From: Bacillota bacterium
Lineage (GTDB): Bacteria > Bacillota > Clostridia > Oscillospirales > Ruminococcaceae
NCBI GenBank assembly: GCA_023460035.1
Contig: JAEWRN010000020.1
Coordinates: forward strand, 1-38,387
Length of the DNA: 38,387 bases
Direction of reading: 5' to 3'
The position numbers were made by a program, and so were the translations under genes. Shown here one piece after another: positions 22,747 through 32,157 of this stretch (positions within the stretch are counted from its first letter, which is position 1; every line of letters begins with the position of its first letter). The notes beneath the pieces are model-generated. The model was not told the origin of the DNA and did no database searches. It saw nothing but the letters and a program-made list of their open reading frames with translations.

Positions 22747-25164
22747 ATGCAGCAGACAATCAAGCAGCAGGCCGCCGTGATGGTGGCGCAGATGACGGTG
22801 GAAGAAAAGGCCGCGCTGTGCTCGGGGCAGGACTGCTGGAACCTGAAAGCCATTGAGCGGCTGGGCCTTGCGCCGGTCGCAATGATGGACGGCCCGCACG
22901 GCTTGCGCAAGCAAATTGGCAGCACCGACAACCTTGGCATTGGCGAAAGCGTGCCGGCGGTGTGCTTCCCCACGGCAAGCGCGCTGGCCTGCAGCTTTGA
23001 CCCCGCCCTTGCGCAGCAGGTGGGGCAGGCCATTGGCGAAGAGTGCGTGCAAGAGGAGGTCGCCGTGGTGCTTGGACCCGGTGCCAATATGAAACGCAGC
23101 CCGCTGTGCGGGCGCAATTTTGAATATTTCAGCGAAGACCCGCTGCTGTCCGGCCTGCTTGCCGCGGGGATGATCCGTGGCATCCAAAGCACCGGCACCG
23201 GGGCATCGCTGAAGCATTTTGCAGTCAATAACCAAGAAAAACGGCGCATGACGGTCAACGCCGTCATAGACGAGCGCACGCTGCACGAAACTTATTTGCG
23301 GGCGTTTGAAATTGCGGTAAAGCAAGGCAAGCCCGACACGGTAATGTGCGCCTACAACCGGTTAAACGGCGCGTATTGCAGCGAAAACGAGACGCTGCTC
23401 ACCGATATTTTACGCCGCCGCTGGGGTTTTGGCGGGCTGGTGGTGTCCGACTGGGGTGCCGTGCATGACCGCGCCGCCGGGGTGGCCGCCGGGCTGGACC
23501 TTGAAATGCCCGGCAACCACGGGTACAACGACGCCAAGGTGCTGGCCGCCGTGCAAAACGGCAGCCTGCCGTTGCAGGCATTAGACGACACCGCGCAGCG
23601 GGTGACAGAGCTGATTTTAAAGGGCATGCAAAGCCGTGAGGCAAAGCGGCCGTGTGATTTAACTGCGCACCACCAGCTTGCGGTGCGCGCGGCAGAGCAA
23701 TCCGCTGTGCTGCTAAAAAACGACGGGGGGCTGCTGCCTGCGGCCCCGGCACGCAGTGCGGCGGTCATCGGTGCGTTTGCCAAAACCCCGCGCTATCAGG
23801 CGGCAGGCAGCTCAAAGGTCAACCCGTTTCGTGTTGAAACCGCGTGGGATGCTTTTGTAGAACAGAGTGCCGCGGTGACCTATGCGCCGGGGTATGCGCT
23901 GCGGCAAAACGTGCCGCAAACAGAAGAAGAGACCTTGCTGCGTGAAGCCTGTGCGGTGGCGCAGGGCAAAGAGATTGTGTATTTGTTTGTCGGCCTGCCG
24001 GAGGGTGGCGAAACCGAAGGGGTAGACCGCACAACCATGGCGCTGCCCCCGCAGCAAAACCGGCTGGTAGAGCAAATTTGCGGCGTAAACCCCAATGTGG
24101 TGGTGGTATTGGTGGGCGGAGCGCCGGTAGAGCTGCCGTGGGCAGCGCTGCCCAAAGCCGTTTTGCTGTGCTACCTTGGCGGTGAGGGCGCGGGCCGCGC
24201 GGTGGTGAACCTGCTGTTTGGCCACAGCGTGCCCTGCGGCAAGCTGGCCGAAACATGGCCCTTGCAGCTTGCCGACACCCCGGCAAATTGCGCTTTCCCC
24301 GGCGGGCGGCGCACCGTGGAGTACCGCGAGGGTATTTATGTGGGCTACCGCTACTATGAAAAAGCGCAAAAGCCGGTGCGCTTTGCCTTTGGGCACGGGC
24401 TGTCTTACACGCAGTTTGCCTACAGCGATTTGCGGCTGGGGCAAAGCAACTGCCGGGTGGGCGATGCGTTAACGCTGTCGTTTAACATCACCAACACCGG
24501 CGGCGTGCGCGCAAAAGAGACGGCGCTGGTGTTTGCCGCGCACGAAAGCAAAATGGTGTTTTTGCCGCCAAAGCAGCTGTGTGCGTTTACCAAAATAGAG
24601 CTTGCCCCCGGCGAGTGCAAACGCGTTGAATTGCAGCTGGACACCGCCGAACTGGGATATTACAATACCCTGCTGCACGACTGGTATGTGCCGGGCGGCA
24701 GCTACACCATTTTGGTGGGCCCGTCTTCTGCAAACTGCCCGCTTGCCGCCGCCGTGCAGTTCAATGGCCCGGTGCAGCCAGAGCCCGATTTGCGCGCCGC
24801 GGCACCGGTGTATTACGACCTGCCCAAAGGGCCGTTTGTCGTGCCCGACCAGCAATTTGCCGCGCTGTATGGTGCGCCGCTGCCGGTGCACGATGACCCC
24901 GCCCAGCGCCCCTATACGCCCGAAAACACGCTGGAGGATGTTGCCCACACGCTGATTGGGCGGCTGCTCATCCGCTATGGGGACAGCACAATGAGTAAGG
25001 CGGTGCAGGCAGAGGAAGAGCAGGCGGAGATGATGGCTGCGACCGTGCGCGAAATGCCGCTGTTTGCAATGGTATCGTCTGAAGAATTGACACAGGCGCA
25101 GATGGAGGGCATTTTAGAATTATTGAACGGCCACCCGCTGCGCGCCATAAAAAAGCTGTTGTAG
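22747..25164 (+). CDS. glycoside hydrolase family 3 beta-glycosidase
   Basis: GH3 enzymes release beta-linked glucose, xylose or related sugars from the non-reducing end. The 805-residue protein has the family order: N-terminal TIM barrel with MMDGPHGLRKQ, LKHFAVNNQEKRRM and the nucleophile aspartate in VVSDWGAVHDR (Asp235); the C-terminal alpha/beta domain with AVLLKNDGGLLP and YLGGEGAGRAVVNLLFG; and an Fn3-like domain beginning FGHGLSYTQFAYSDL. A further C-terminal stretch of roughly 120 residues ends ILELLNGHPLRAIKKLL, as in other clostridial GH3 proteins of this size. There is no signal peptide, so it acts inside the cell. The ATG at 22747 after AGGGGTG is preferred to GTG 22738. Confidence 0.93.
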   Translation: MQQTIKQQAAVMVAQMTVEEKAALCSGQDCWNLKAIERLGLAPVAMMDGPHGLRKQIGSTDNLGIGESVPAVCFPTASALACSFDPALAQQVGQAIGEECVQEEVAVVLGPGANMKRSPLCGRNFEYFSEDPLLSGLLAAGMIRGIQSTGTGASLKHFAVNNQEKRRMTVNAVIDERTLHETYLRAFEIAVKQGKPDTVMCAYNRLNGAYCSENETLLTDILRRRWGFGGLVVSDWGAVHDRAAGVAAGLDLEMPGNHGYNDAKVLAAVQNGSLPLQALDDTAQRVTELILKGMQSREAKRPCDLTAHHQLAVRAAEQSAVLLKNDGGLLPAAPARSAAVIGAFAKTPRYQAAGSSKVNPFRVETAWDAFVEQSAAVTYAPGYALRQNVPQTEEETLLREACAVAQGKEIVYLFVGLPEGGETEGVDRTTMALPPQQNRLVEQICGVNPNVVVVLVGGAPVELPWAALPKAVLLCYLGGEGAGRAVVNLLFGHSVPCGKLAETWPLQLADTPANCAFPGGRRTVEYREGIYVGYRYYEKAQKPVRFAFGHGLSYTQFAYSDLRLGQSNCRVGDALTLSFNITNTGGVRAKETALVFAAHESKMVFLPPKQLCAFTKIELAPGECKRVELQLDTAELGYYNTLLHDWYVPGGSYTILVGPSSANCPLAAAVQFNGPVQPEPDLRAAAPVYYDLPKGPFVVPDQQFAALYGAPLPVHDDPAQRPYTPENTLEDVAHTLIGRLLIRYGDSTMSKAVQAEEEQAEMMAATVREMPLFAMVSSEELTQAQMEGILELLNGHPLRAIKKLL

Positions 25165-25202
25165 TTTTATTGAATATTGTTTATATTATTAGAAACAAAG
25201 AG

Positions 25203-25243
25203 AGCCCACCGGGCTGCCACAAAAGGCGCCCGGTGGGCTTTTT
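25203..25243 (+). terminator. terminator after the GPH-GH3 operon
   Basis: AGCCCACCGGGC (25203-25214) pairs with GCCCGGTGGGCT (25228-25239) and is followed by a T tract. It also separates this operon from the convergent TetR gene. The 90 bp after it hold nothing recognisable. Confidence 0.9.
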
Positions 25244-25331
25244 GTACTGTGTTTTTGTAAGGCCCGTACTTTTAAACCTGCGCAACCAGCATTGCCGTGA
25301 AAGCAGATGCGCCCCGGCAGCAGGGGGGTAC

Positions 25332-25985
25332 TTAGGCCTTAATGCTGGCCAGCAGCGCATCAAACGCCGTGCGCACCACTTCACCGGTGGTAATGCCGTA
25401 TTTTGCGGGCAGGGTTTTTGTCTGGTGCGAAAGGCTGTTCACAATGCCCCAAGCGGCATAAATTACCGAAACCGCCGTTTTTTTAGCCTCTAGCCCCGGC
25501 TTTAGCGAGCCGTCGTCAAAATGCGCGGTCAACAGCCGCACCGTGTCGCCGGTGCGAAACTCCCCCTCGGGGAAATAGCGGTTATACAGTGGGGTGCCGC
25601 CCTCACTGGTGGCGGTCTGGTAATCGGCAAACATCAGGTCGATAAAGGTGTACTGCTGCGGGTGCGCAACATAATCTTCATATAACAGGTCAAGGTAGGC
25701 GGCAAAGCGGCTATACGCGGTGCCGTCTGTTTTTTTGAACTGGTTTTCAATTTTTTGCGACAGCTCTACGGCATTGCGGTGCAAAATCGTCCAGATAATC
25801 TCCTCTTTATTGGTGAAGTAGCGGTAAAAGGTAGAGCGCATAATGCCGCAGCCCCGCGCAATGTCGGTCAGGCTGACCTTGTCCACCCCGTTTTCAACAA
25901 AAAGCTGTTCCGCGGTGGAAAGAATCAGCGAAAGCTGTTTTTCCCCATGCCGCTGATATTTAAACGTGTTGGTTTCCAGCTCCAT
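25332..25985 (-). CDS. TetR family transcriptional regulator
   Basis: The 217-residue protein has a TetR N-terminal domain: ILSTAEQLFVENGVDKVSLT followed by DIARGCGIMRSTFYRYFTNK, with the recognition helix at about residues 48-62. The C-terminal ligand-binding part is not assignable to a subfamily. It is transcribed away from the HAD gene, which starts 260 bp to its right, and converges with the GH3 gene. Its target is not clear; its own promoter region or the divergent HAD-MBL genes are the nearest candidates. Confidence 0.9.
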   Translation of the reverse strand: MELETNTFKYQRHGEKQLSLILSTAEQLFVENGVDKVSLTDIARGCGIMRSTFYRYFTNKEEIIWTILHRNAVELSQKIENQFKKTDGTAYSRFAAYLDLLYEDYVAHPQQYTFIDLMFADYQTATSEGGTPLYNRYFPEGEFRTGDTVRLLTAHFDDGSLKPGLEAKKTAVSVIYAAWGIVNSLSHQTKTLPAKYGITTGEVVRTAFDALLASIKA

Positions 25986-26244
25986 AACGCCCCCCGTTTG
26001 TGCCTTAAAGTGGTAAAAACTCTTAACGTTTTCATCTTAGCAGATTTTACAAGAAAAACAAAGGGGGTACGGCACCCGGCAAAAATAATACACAAGCACC
26101 AAAATAATACACTATATATGATTTTTACATATGCTTTACCCAGATGCAATAGTTTGCCCGGCCCGGGGAATGCTATGATAAACACGCCGGCAAAGCAAGG
26201 CGGCAAATAAACAGGGCCCCCTGCGGCCCGGCAAAAGGGGCTTT
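25986..26244. other. divergent intergenic region between the TetR and HAD genes
   Basis: No gene is seen in about 260 bp of AT-rich DNA. On the plus strand an extended -10, TGC-TATGAT (26174-26179), may start the HAD-MBL transcript but its -35 is poor. No clear dyad that would be a TetR operator was found. Confidence 0.4.
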
Positions 26245-26955
26245 ATGAAATATCGGTGTGTTTGGTTTGACTTGGGGTTAACGCTGGTACAGCGGCCGGT
26301 GGCGGCAAGCTACCGGCAGGTGTTGGCGGCATTTGGTGCTGTAAAGGATCAGGCGCAGATTGAGCGCGCGTTTTACCTTGCGGACAAAACGTTTATGCGC
26401 GAGTACCCGCATGTGCTGGGCGGCGACGGGGCAGCCTATTTTGCCTGGTATTTGGGGCTGGTAAACTACCACCTTGGCCTGCAACTGGACTTAGAGCGCT
26501 GCTGTACCCTGTTTCGCGCCGTGCGCGCCCAAAGTGATACCCCATGGCAGCCCATACCGGGCGCAAAAGAGCTGTTGGCGGCTTTGCACGCCGCCGGGGT
26601 GGGCACCGGCCTTGTGAGCAACTGGGACGACAGTTGCCGCGCGGTATTGCAAAATACCGGCCTTGCCGGGCTGCTGGATACCGTGACAGTGTCGTGCGAA
26701 GTGGGGGCCGAAAAGCCGGATGCCGCCATTTTTGACGCGGCTTTGCAGCAGACGGGCTATGATGCCGGGCAGGTGCTGTTTGTGGGCGACAATTATTATG
26801 ACGACGTGGTGGGCGCGCAGAAGGTCGGCATCGACTGCCTGCTGCTAGCCCCTTATGGCCGACTTGGGATGGAAGAAATTCACCACCCTTACACCGTGCC
26901 ACAGCTGGCGGATATTGGCGGCGTTTTGGGGCTAATGGGGGAGAGTACAACGTGA
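26245..26955 (+). CDS. HAD superfamily hydrolase (phosphatase)
   Basis: The 236-residue protein has the four HAD motifs: WFDLGLTL (nucleophile Asp9), GLVSNWDDS near residue 120, the lysine in GAEKPDAAIFDAAL and the acidic GDNYYDDVVGA. A helical cap lies between motifs I and II. The aspartate two residues after the nucleophile, used by many phosphatases as acid/base, is Gly here (D-L-G); that replacement occurs in REG-2-like HAD proteins but makes the reaction uncertain. Substrate unknown. The gene overlaps the next one by 4 nt (GTGA), so the two are likely translated together. AAAAGGGG precedes its ATG. Confidence 0.88.
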   Translation: MKYRCVWFDLGLTLVQRPVAASYRQVLAAFGAVKDQAQIERAFYLADKTFMREYPHVLGGDGAAYFAWYLGLVNYHLGLQLDLERCCTLFRAVRAQSDTPWQPIPGAKELLAALHAAGVGTGLVSNWDDSCRAVLQNTGLAGLLDTVTVSCEVGAEKPDAAIFDAALQQTGYDAGQVLFVGDNYYDDVVGAQKVGIDCLLLAPYGRLGMEEIHHPYTVPQLADIGGVLGLMGESTT

Positions 26956-27740
26956 GACTGACGGTGATTGGCTGCTGGGGCGCGTACCCGCCCGCGGGCG
27001 GCGCCACGGCGGGGTATTTGGTACAACACGGTGATACCAGTATTTTGCTGGATTGCGGCAGCGGCGTGCTGGCCGCAATCCAGCACCAGCTGCCGCTGTG
27101 GCAGCTGGATGCCGTTATCATCAGCCACTACCACACCGACCACGATGCCGACCTTGGCTGCCTGCAATACGCGGCGATGATTGACCAGCAGCTTGGCAGG
27201 CGGGCAAAGCCTTTACTTGCGTGGGGGCCGGGCGAAGTGCAAAAGCTGGGCTACGGGGAATACTGCACCGGGCAAAGCTATTTGGGGCTGGCGCGTTTTA
27301 CAGTGGGCGATTTGCAAATAGAAACGCTGCACAACCCGCACGAAATTGAAAGCCGTGCGCTGCGCGTCACCGCACCCGGCGGGCAAACACTCGTGTATTC
27401 GGGCGACACGGCCTACCACGAACCGCTGGCGGCGTTTGCGCACGGGGCCGATTGTTTTTTGTGTGAGGCTTCGTTTTACGCAGGCGGCCCGCCGTTTACT
27501 GCGCAGCACCTCACCGCCGCACAGGCGAGCGACCTTGCAAAAAGGGCGGGGGCCAAACTGCTGGTGCTCACCCATCTGCCCCATTTTGGGCAGCACTGGC
27601 AGCTTGCCGCGCAGGCGGCGGCCGCGTACGGCGGCAAGGTGCTGCTTGCACAGCAGGGCTTAACGCTTTCGCTTGGCGACACAGGCGGGCAAACGGTAGA
27701 AAACACCGCAGGGGTTAAGCGCCCCGGGCGTTTTAAATAA
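26952..27740 (+). CDS. metallo-beta-lactamase fold hydrolase, RNase Z-like
   Basis: The 262-residue protein has the metal motif ISHYHTDHDAD (His59, His61, Asp63, His64), the N-terminal strand with LTVIGCWGAYPPAGG typical of the RNase Z/arylsulfatase-like branch, the later metal ligand aspartate in VYSGDTAYHE and a histidine near LTHLPHFG. RNase Z proper is longer and has an exosite; here I see no exosite arm, so a small-molecule phosphodiesterase or similar is equally possible. It is coupled to the HAD gene by a GTG start overlapping the stop codon. Function in the pair is unknown. Confidence 0.85.
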   Translation: MRLTVIGCWGAYPPAGGATAGYLVQHGDTSILLDCGSGVLAAIQHQLPLWQLDAVIISHYHTDHDADLGCLQYAAMIDQQLGRRAKPLLAWGPGEVQKLGYGEYCTGQSYLGLARFTVGDLQIETLHNPHEIESRALRVTAPGGQTLVYSGDTAYHEPLAAFAHGADCFLCEASFYAGGPPFTAQHLTAAQASDLAKRAGAKLLVLTHLPHFGQHWQLAAQAAAAYGGKVLLAQQGLTLSLGDTGGQTVENTAGVKRPGRFK

Positions 27741-27793
27741 ATAAGTTGACCTTTCGTTTTTTCACCAGACAGCAAAGTAAAAGGAGCATGAAT

Positions 27794-29344
27794 ATGATTC
27801 GACTGAAAAAACTTGCGGTAGTTCTGCTGGCAGCAGTGCTGACATTTTCGGGTTGTGCGGGTGCGGGCGCCTCTGCCGGCACTTCGGCCAGCGCTGCGCC
27901 CGCCGCGGCCACGGCCACACCGGCACAGCCGACCAGCATCAAAATTGCGCTCGGGTCCGAGCCGGATAACCTTGACCCGATGCTTTCGGCCGCGACGGAC
28001 ACTTCTTCGGTGATGATGAACGTATTTGAGGGGTTGCTGGGCTTTAACACCAAGGGGGAGTTTATCCCGGCAATCGCTGAAAGCTACACTATTTCCGAGG
28101 ATGAACTGACCTATACCTTTACCATCAAGCAGGGCATCCAGTTTCACGACGGCAAAAGCTGCACCGCGCAGGACGTCAAATACACCTATGACAAGCTGGC
28201 CGGGCTGGACGGCGGCACGCCGCTCAACACGACCCTCAGCCAAGAGCTGGAAAAGGTGGATTGCCCGGACGATTACACCGCGGTGCTGACCTTAAAAAAC
28301 AAGGATGCCGGCTTTTTAAGCAAAGCGACCATCTCGATTGTTGAAAAAGATTACGAGCAGAACAGCACCCAACCCATCGGCACCGGCCCGTACAAGTTTG
28401 CCGAGTACGTCAAGGGCCAGAAGCTGGTGCTGGAAAAGAACGACGCTTACAACACCATTACCGACCGCAAGCCTACAATCGACCGCGTGGAGTTTGAAAT
28501 CATGACCGACGAAAACGCAAAGCTGATGGCGCTGAAATCCGGCGACCTTGACATTGCGGGCGTCAGCTCGACCAACGTGCCCGCGCTGAAAGATGAATTT
28601 ACCATTGTGCAGGGCCCGCAGAACATGGTGCAGGTGTTTGCGCTGAACAACAAGGTAAAGCCGCTCGACGATGTGCGGGTGCGCCAGGCAATTTGCTACG
28701 CCATCGACAAAGACGAGATTATCAACGTGGTTTCAGGCGGCAACGGCGCTAAAGTAGAATCCTTCCTTAGCCCCAGCATGGCGACCTACTACAACGACAA
28801 GCTGAACGCCTACACCTTAAACCTTGATAAGGCCAAAGAACTGCTGGCCGACGCGGGCTATGCAAACGGGTTTGACCTCACCATCAAAGTGCCGTCAAAT
28901 TACCAGATGCATATCGACACCGCGCAGGTCATCAAAGACGAGCTTGCCAAAATCGGCATCAATGTCAATATTGAACTGGTGGAGTGGGCACAGTGGCTGG
29001 ATGGCGTGTACACCAACCGCGACTATGACGCGACCATCATCGGCCACAGCGGCAAGCTGGACCCGCAGGACTTCCTCAACCGTTTTTCGTCCACCTATGC
29101 CAAAAACTACTTCAACTTCTCGGATGCTGATTATGACGCGCTGATTGAAAAAGCGGCTTCCACCGCCGACCAGGCTGCCCGTGCCGATTACTACAAGCAG
29201 TGCCAGCAGCTGCTTGTGGACAAAGCGGCCTCGGTGTTCATTCAGGACCCGTACATCAACTTTGCAGTCGCAAAGCGGGTAGAGGGGCTGAAAATCTACC
29301 CGGTCACCTTCTTTAACCTGTGTGACCTGACGGTGGTGGCATAA
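27794..29344 (+). CDS. peptide ABC transporter substrate-binding lipoprotein (SBP family 5)
   Basis: This is the extracellular binding protein of an oligopeptide or dipeptide importer. The 516-residue precursor has a lipoprotein signal peptide, LAAVLTFSGC, with the acylated cysteine at Cys21, then an Ala/Thr-rich linker and a family 5 domain beginning SIKIALGSEPDNLDPM, with YTFTIKQGIQFHDGKS and DDVRVRQAICYAIDKDEI. ATG 27794 is preferred over ATG 27788 because AAGGAG is only one base from the latter and seven from the former. It leads the dpp-type operon (SBP, two permeases, two ATPases). Ligand may be peptides but nickel or heme binding members look alike. Confidence 0.92.
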   Translation: MIRLKKLAVVLLAAVLTFSGCAGAGASAGTSASAAPAAATATPAQPTSIKIALGSEPDNLDPMLSAATDTSSVMMNVFEGLLGFNTKGEFIPAIAESYTISEDELTYTFTIKQGIQFHDGKSCTAQDVKYTYDKLAGLDGGTPLNTTLSQELEKVDCPDDYTAVLTLKNKDAGFLSKATISIVEKDYEQNSTQPIGTGPYKFAEYVKGQKLVLEKNDAYNTITDRKPTIDRVEFEIMTDENAKLMALKSGDLDIAGVSSTNVPALKDEFTIVQGPQNMVQVFALNNKVKPLDDVRVRQAICYAIDKDEIINVVSGGNGAKVESFLSPSMATYYNDKLNAYTLNLDKAKELLADAGYANGFDLTIKVPSNYQMHIDTAQVIKDELAKIGINVNIELVEWAQWLDGVYTNRDYDATIIGHSGKLDPQDFLNRFSSTYAKNYFNFSDADYDALIEKAASTADQAARADYYKQCQQLLVDKAASVFIQDPYINFAVAKRVEGLKIYPVTFFNLCDLTVVA

Positions 29345-29350
29345 CCTGCT

Positions 29351-30301
29351 ATGAAAACCGCGTTTTTTGTACTGAAAAAGCTGGGCGCCGCGCTGGCAAC
29401 ACTGTTTTTGATTTCGGTGCTGACCTTTTGTGTGTTTCAAATTCTGCCCGGCAACCCCGCGCACATTATTTTGGGGGTGGACGCCGACCCGTTGCAGGTA
29501 GAAGCCCTGTCTAAAGAAATGGGGCTAAACCTGCCGCTGCAACAGCGATACATCAACTGGGTGGTGGGGCTGTTTAGCGGGGACCTTGGCAATTCGCTGC
29601 GCTACCAGACACCGGTGGCACAGCTGATTGCCGACAGCCTGCCGGTGACGGTGTCGCTGACGGCCATGGCCCTGCTGATCACCGTGGTGCTGGTGGTGCC
29701 GCTGTCGGTCTACCTTGCCAAAAACAACAACCGCGCGCTGCCCACGGCAATTTCTGCGCTGTTGCAGCTGGGGGTGGCCGTGCCGTCATTCTGGCTTTCC
29801 ATCTTACTGGTGCTAATTTTTGCAGTGACCTTGCGGTGGCTGCCGTCCGGTGACTTTGTGCCCTTTACCACCAGCATTACCGGGGCCTTGCGCTCGCTGG
29901 TGCTGCCGGCGGTGGCTATTTCGGTCGGCACGACGGCGGTGGTGATACGGTATTTAAAAAATACATTGCTGGACCAGATGGGCATGGATTATGTGCGCAC
30001 TGCGCGCAGCAAGGGGCTTGCCCAAAACGAGGTGCTGTACCGGCATGTGCTAAAAAACGCGCTGCTGCCCACGGTGACCATCCTTGGCATGATCGTGGTG
30101 GAAGTGCTGGGGGGCAGCATTATTGTGGAAAATGTCTTTAACCTGCCGGGCATTGGCCGGCTGATCATCACCGGCGTGGGCAACCGCGATTTCCCACTGG
30201 TGCAGGGGCTGGTGTTCTACCTTGCCTTTACCGTAGTGGTCATCAACTTTTTAGTAGAACTGCTCTATTCGGCCATCGACCCGCGCATCCGTGTGCGGTA
30301 G
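29351..30301 (+). CDS. dppB: peptide ABC transporter permease, DppB type
   Basis: The 316-residue membrane protein has about six predicted membrane segments, starting with GAALATLFLISVLTFCVFQI, then the periplasmic loop LPGNPAHIILG characteristic of DppB/OppB permeases, and the cytoplasmic coupling region near YVRTARSKGLAQNEVLYRHV. It forms the channel with the DppC-type protein encoded downstream. The gene follows the binding-protein gene by 6 nt. The symbol is used by homology of the five-gene arrangement; dipeptide versus oligopeptide specificity is not settled. Confidence 0.92.
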   Translation: MKTAFFVLKKLGAALATLFLISVLTFCVFQILPGNPAHIILGVDADPLQVEALSKEMGLNLPLQQRYINWVVGLFSGDLGNSLRYQTPVAQLIADSLPVTVSLTAMALLITVVLVVPLSVYLAKNNNRALPTAISALLQLGVAVPSFWLSILLVLIFAVTLRWLPSGDFVPFTTSITGALRSLVLPAVAISVGTTAVVIRYLKNTLLDQMGMDYVRTARSKGLAQNEVLYRHVLKNALLPTVTILGMIVVEVLGGSIIVENVFNLPGIGRLIITGVGNRDFPLVQGLVFYLAFTVVVINFLVELLYSAIDPRIRVR

Positions 30302-30335
30302 GCCCTTGCTAAGAAAGGGGACGCACAGAGCGCCA

Positions 30336-31154
30336 ATGAAAAACAGAAGTGGCAAAAGTAAAAACCTTGCGGCAGGGGCCGTACTGCTGGGCATTCTGCT
30401 GCTGGTACTGCTCGTCAGTTTCGTGTACCTGCCGTATGACCCCAACGTTATGGATACGGGGGCGATTTTTCAGCCCCCCAGTGCGGCACACCTGCTGGGC
30501 ACCGATAATTTTGGCCGCGACATTTTAAGCCGGGTGATGAAGGGCTCGCAGGCCGCGTTTTTGGTAGGGGCGTCCTCGGTGGGCATTGGGCTTACCGTGG
30601 GGCTGTTGCTGGGTGCGGTGGCCGGGTATGCGGGTGGCGCGGTGGACGAAGTCATTATGCGCATCATCGACGCGCAGATGGCGTTCCCCGGGGTAATTTT
30701 GGCGCTCGTGTTCATCACCGTGTTTGGCACCGGCACCCTCAACACCGCCATTGCACTGGGTATCACCTCTATCCCGCGGTTTTGCCGTGTGACCCGTGCG
30801 GGTTTTTTGCAGCTGAAAACAATGGATTATGTCAAAGCCGCGCGCTCCCGCGGGGCGGGCCCGGTGCGGCTGATGGCGCTGCATATTTTGCCCAACATGG
30901 TTTCCCCCCTGCTTGTCACCATGTCGCTGGGGTTTGCCAGCGCCATTTTATCGGAGGCCGGGCTAAGCTACCTTGGCCTTGGCATACAGCCGCCCAGCCC
31001 CAGCTGGGGTATGATGCTGTACGAAGCGCAGGCCTATCTGCTGACCTACCCGTGGTATGCGGTGATCCCCGGCTGTATGATTACCCTGATGATGCTGGGG
31101 TTTAACCTGCTGGGCGATGGGCTGCGCGATTTGACCGACGCGAAAGCCAGATAA
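30336..31154 (+). CDS. dppC: peptide ABC transporter permease, DppC type
   Basis: The 272-residue second permease has the DppC N-terminal pattern: one membrane helix (AGAVLLGILLLVLLVSFVYL), then the conserved HLLGTDNFGRDILSRVMKGS, and a coupling loop YVKAARSRGAGPVRLMALHI. The C-terminus contains EAGLSYLGLGIQPPSPSWG, as in this family. ATG 30336 is the only good in-frame start downstream of the dppB stop; the nearest AAAGGGG lies 15 nt upstream, which is longer than usual. Confidence 0.91.
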   Translation: MKNRSGKSKNLAAGAVLLGILLLVLLVSFVYLPYDPNVMDTGAIFQPPSAAHLLGTDNFGRDILSRVMKGSQAAFLVGASSVGIGLTVGLLLGAVAGYAGGAVDEVIMRIIDAQMAFPGVILALVFITVFGTGTLNTAIALGITSIPRFCRVTRAGFLQLKTMDYVKAARSRGAGPVRLMALHILPNMVSPLLVTMSLGFASAILSEAGLSYLGLGIQPPSPSWGMMLYEAQAYLLTYPWYAVIPGCMITLMMLGFNLLGDGLRDLTDAKAR

Positions 31155-31167
31155 GGGGGAGAGGACA

Positions 31168-32157
31168 ATGGAACCATTATTACAGCTGCGCGGGCTTGGG
31201 CTCGACATCTGCACCAAAGGAGGGTGTTACCCCGCGCTCAGCGAGGTGGAATTTGAGCTTGGCTGCGGCGAGATTGTGGGCCTTGTGGGTGAATCCGGCT
31301 GCGGCAAAAGCCTCACCTCCCTTGCCATTGCGGGGCTTCTGCCCGCCGCCGCCCGCGTCAGCAGCGGGCAGATCACCTTTGACGGGCAAACCCTAACGGA
31401 ACTGACAGAGCAACAGCTGTGCCAGCTGCGCGGCAAAGAAATTTCAATGGTGTTTCAAGAGCCGATGACCGCCCTGAACCCACTGTTGCCGGTGGGGGTG
31501 CAAATTGCCGAAGCGGTGCTGCAACACGGGCAAAAGGACAAGGCGAAGGCCCGCCTGCAGGCGCTGGACATGATGCGGCAGGTGGGGCTTTCGCGCCCGC
31601 AAGAGCTGTACTGGGAGTACCCGCACCAGCTTTCCGGCGGCATGAAGCAGCGCATCGTCATTGCGATGGCGCTCATCAACCGCCCCGCGTTGCTGATTGC
31701 CGACGAGCCCACCACCGCGCTGGACGTGACGATACAGCACCAGATTTTACTGCTGCTGCAATCGCTCAACCGGGCGCTTTCCACCACGGTGCTGCTAGTC
31801 TCGCACGACCTTGGGGTCGTGCGAGAAATTTGCGGGCGGGTTGTGGTGATGTACGCGGGGTTTGTGGTAGAACAGGGTACGACCTCACAAATTTTGTACG
31901 ACCCACAGCACCCTTATACCCGCCGCCTGCTGGATTCGCTGCCATCGCCGCAAAAAAAAGGCCAGCCGCTGTATACCATCCCCGGGGTGGTGGCGGCGCT
32001 GGACCGCCGCAAAGCGGGGTGCTGCCCGTTTTGTGACCGCTGTGACGAGGCGGACGCGCGCTGCCGCACTGCACTGCCGCCGCTGGTGGCACAGGGCAGC
32101 CGAATGGTGCGCTGCTTCCACGCACAGGGCGCACAGGCAAAGGGGGCGGCGGTATGA
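31168..32157 (+). CDS. dppD: peptide ABC transporter ATP-binding protein, DppD type
   Basis: The 329-residue ATPase has Walker A GESGCGKSLTS (41-51), the Q-loop in SMVFQEPMTALNP, signature LSGGMKQR, Walker B LLIADEPTTALD and the H-loop SHDLGVV. The last 60 residues carry the C-terminal OppD/DppD extension with a cysteine cluster (CCPFCDRCDEADARC). GGGGGAGAGG precedes the ATG. It overlaps the next ATPase gene by 4 nt (ATGA) and should form the heterodimeric motor with it. Confidence 0.94.
   Translation: MEPLLQLRGLGLDICTKGGCYPALSEVEFELGCGEIVGLVGESGCGKSLTSLAIAGLLPAAARVSSGQITFDGQTLTELTEQQLCQLRGKEISMVFQEPMTALNPLLPVGVQIAEAVLQHGQKDKAKARLQALDMMRQVGLSRPQELYWEYPHQLSGGMKQRIVIAMALINRPALLIADEPTTALDVTIQHQILLLLQSLNRALSTTVLLVSHDLGVVREICGRVVVMYAGFVVEQGTTSQILYDPQHPYTRRLLDSLPSPQKKGQPLYTIPGVVAALDRRKAGCCPFCDRCDEADARCRTALPPLVAQGSRMVRCFHAQGAQAKGAAV

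Noticed and set aside
22747..25164. C-terminal extension of the GH3 enzyme as a new domain
   Set aside because: An extension ending in a LLNG-x-x-LR-x-x-x-x-LL pattern occurs in other clostridial GH3 enzymes of about 800 residues, so it is not new.
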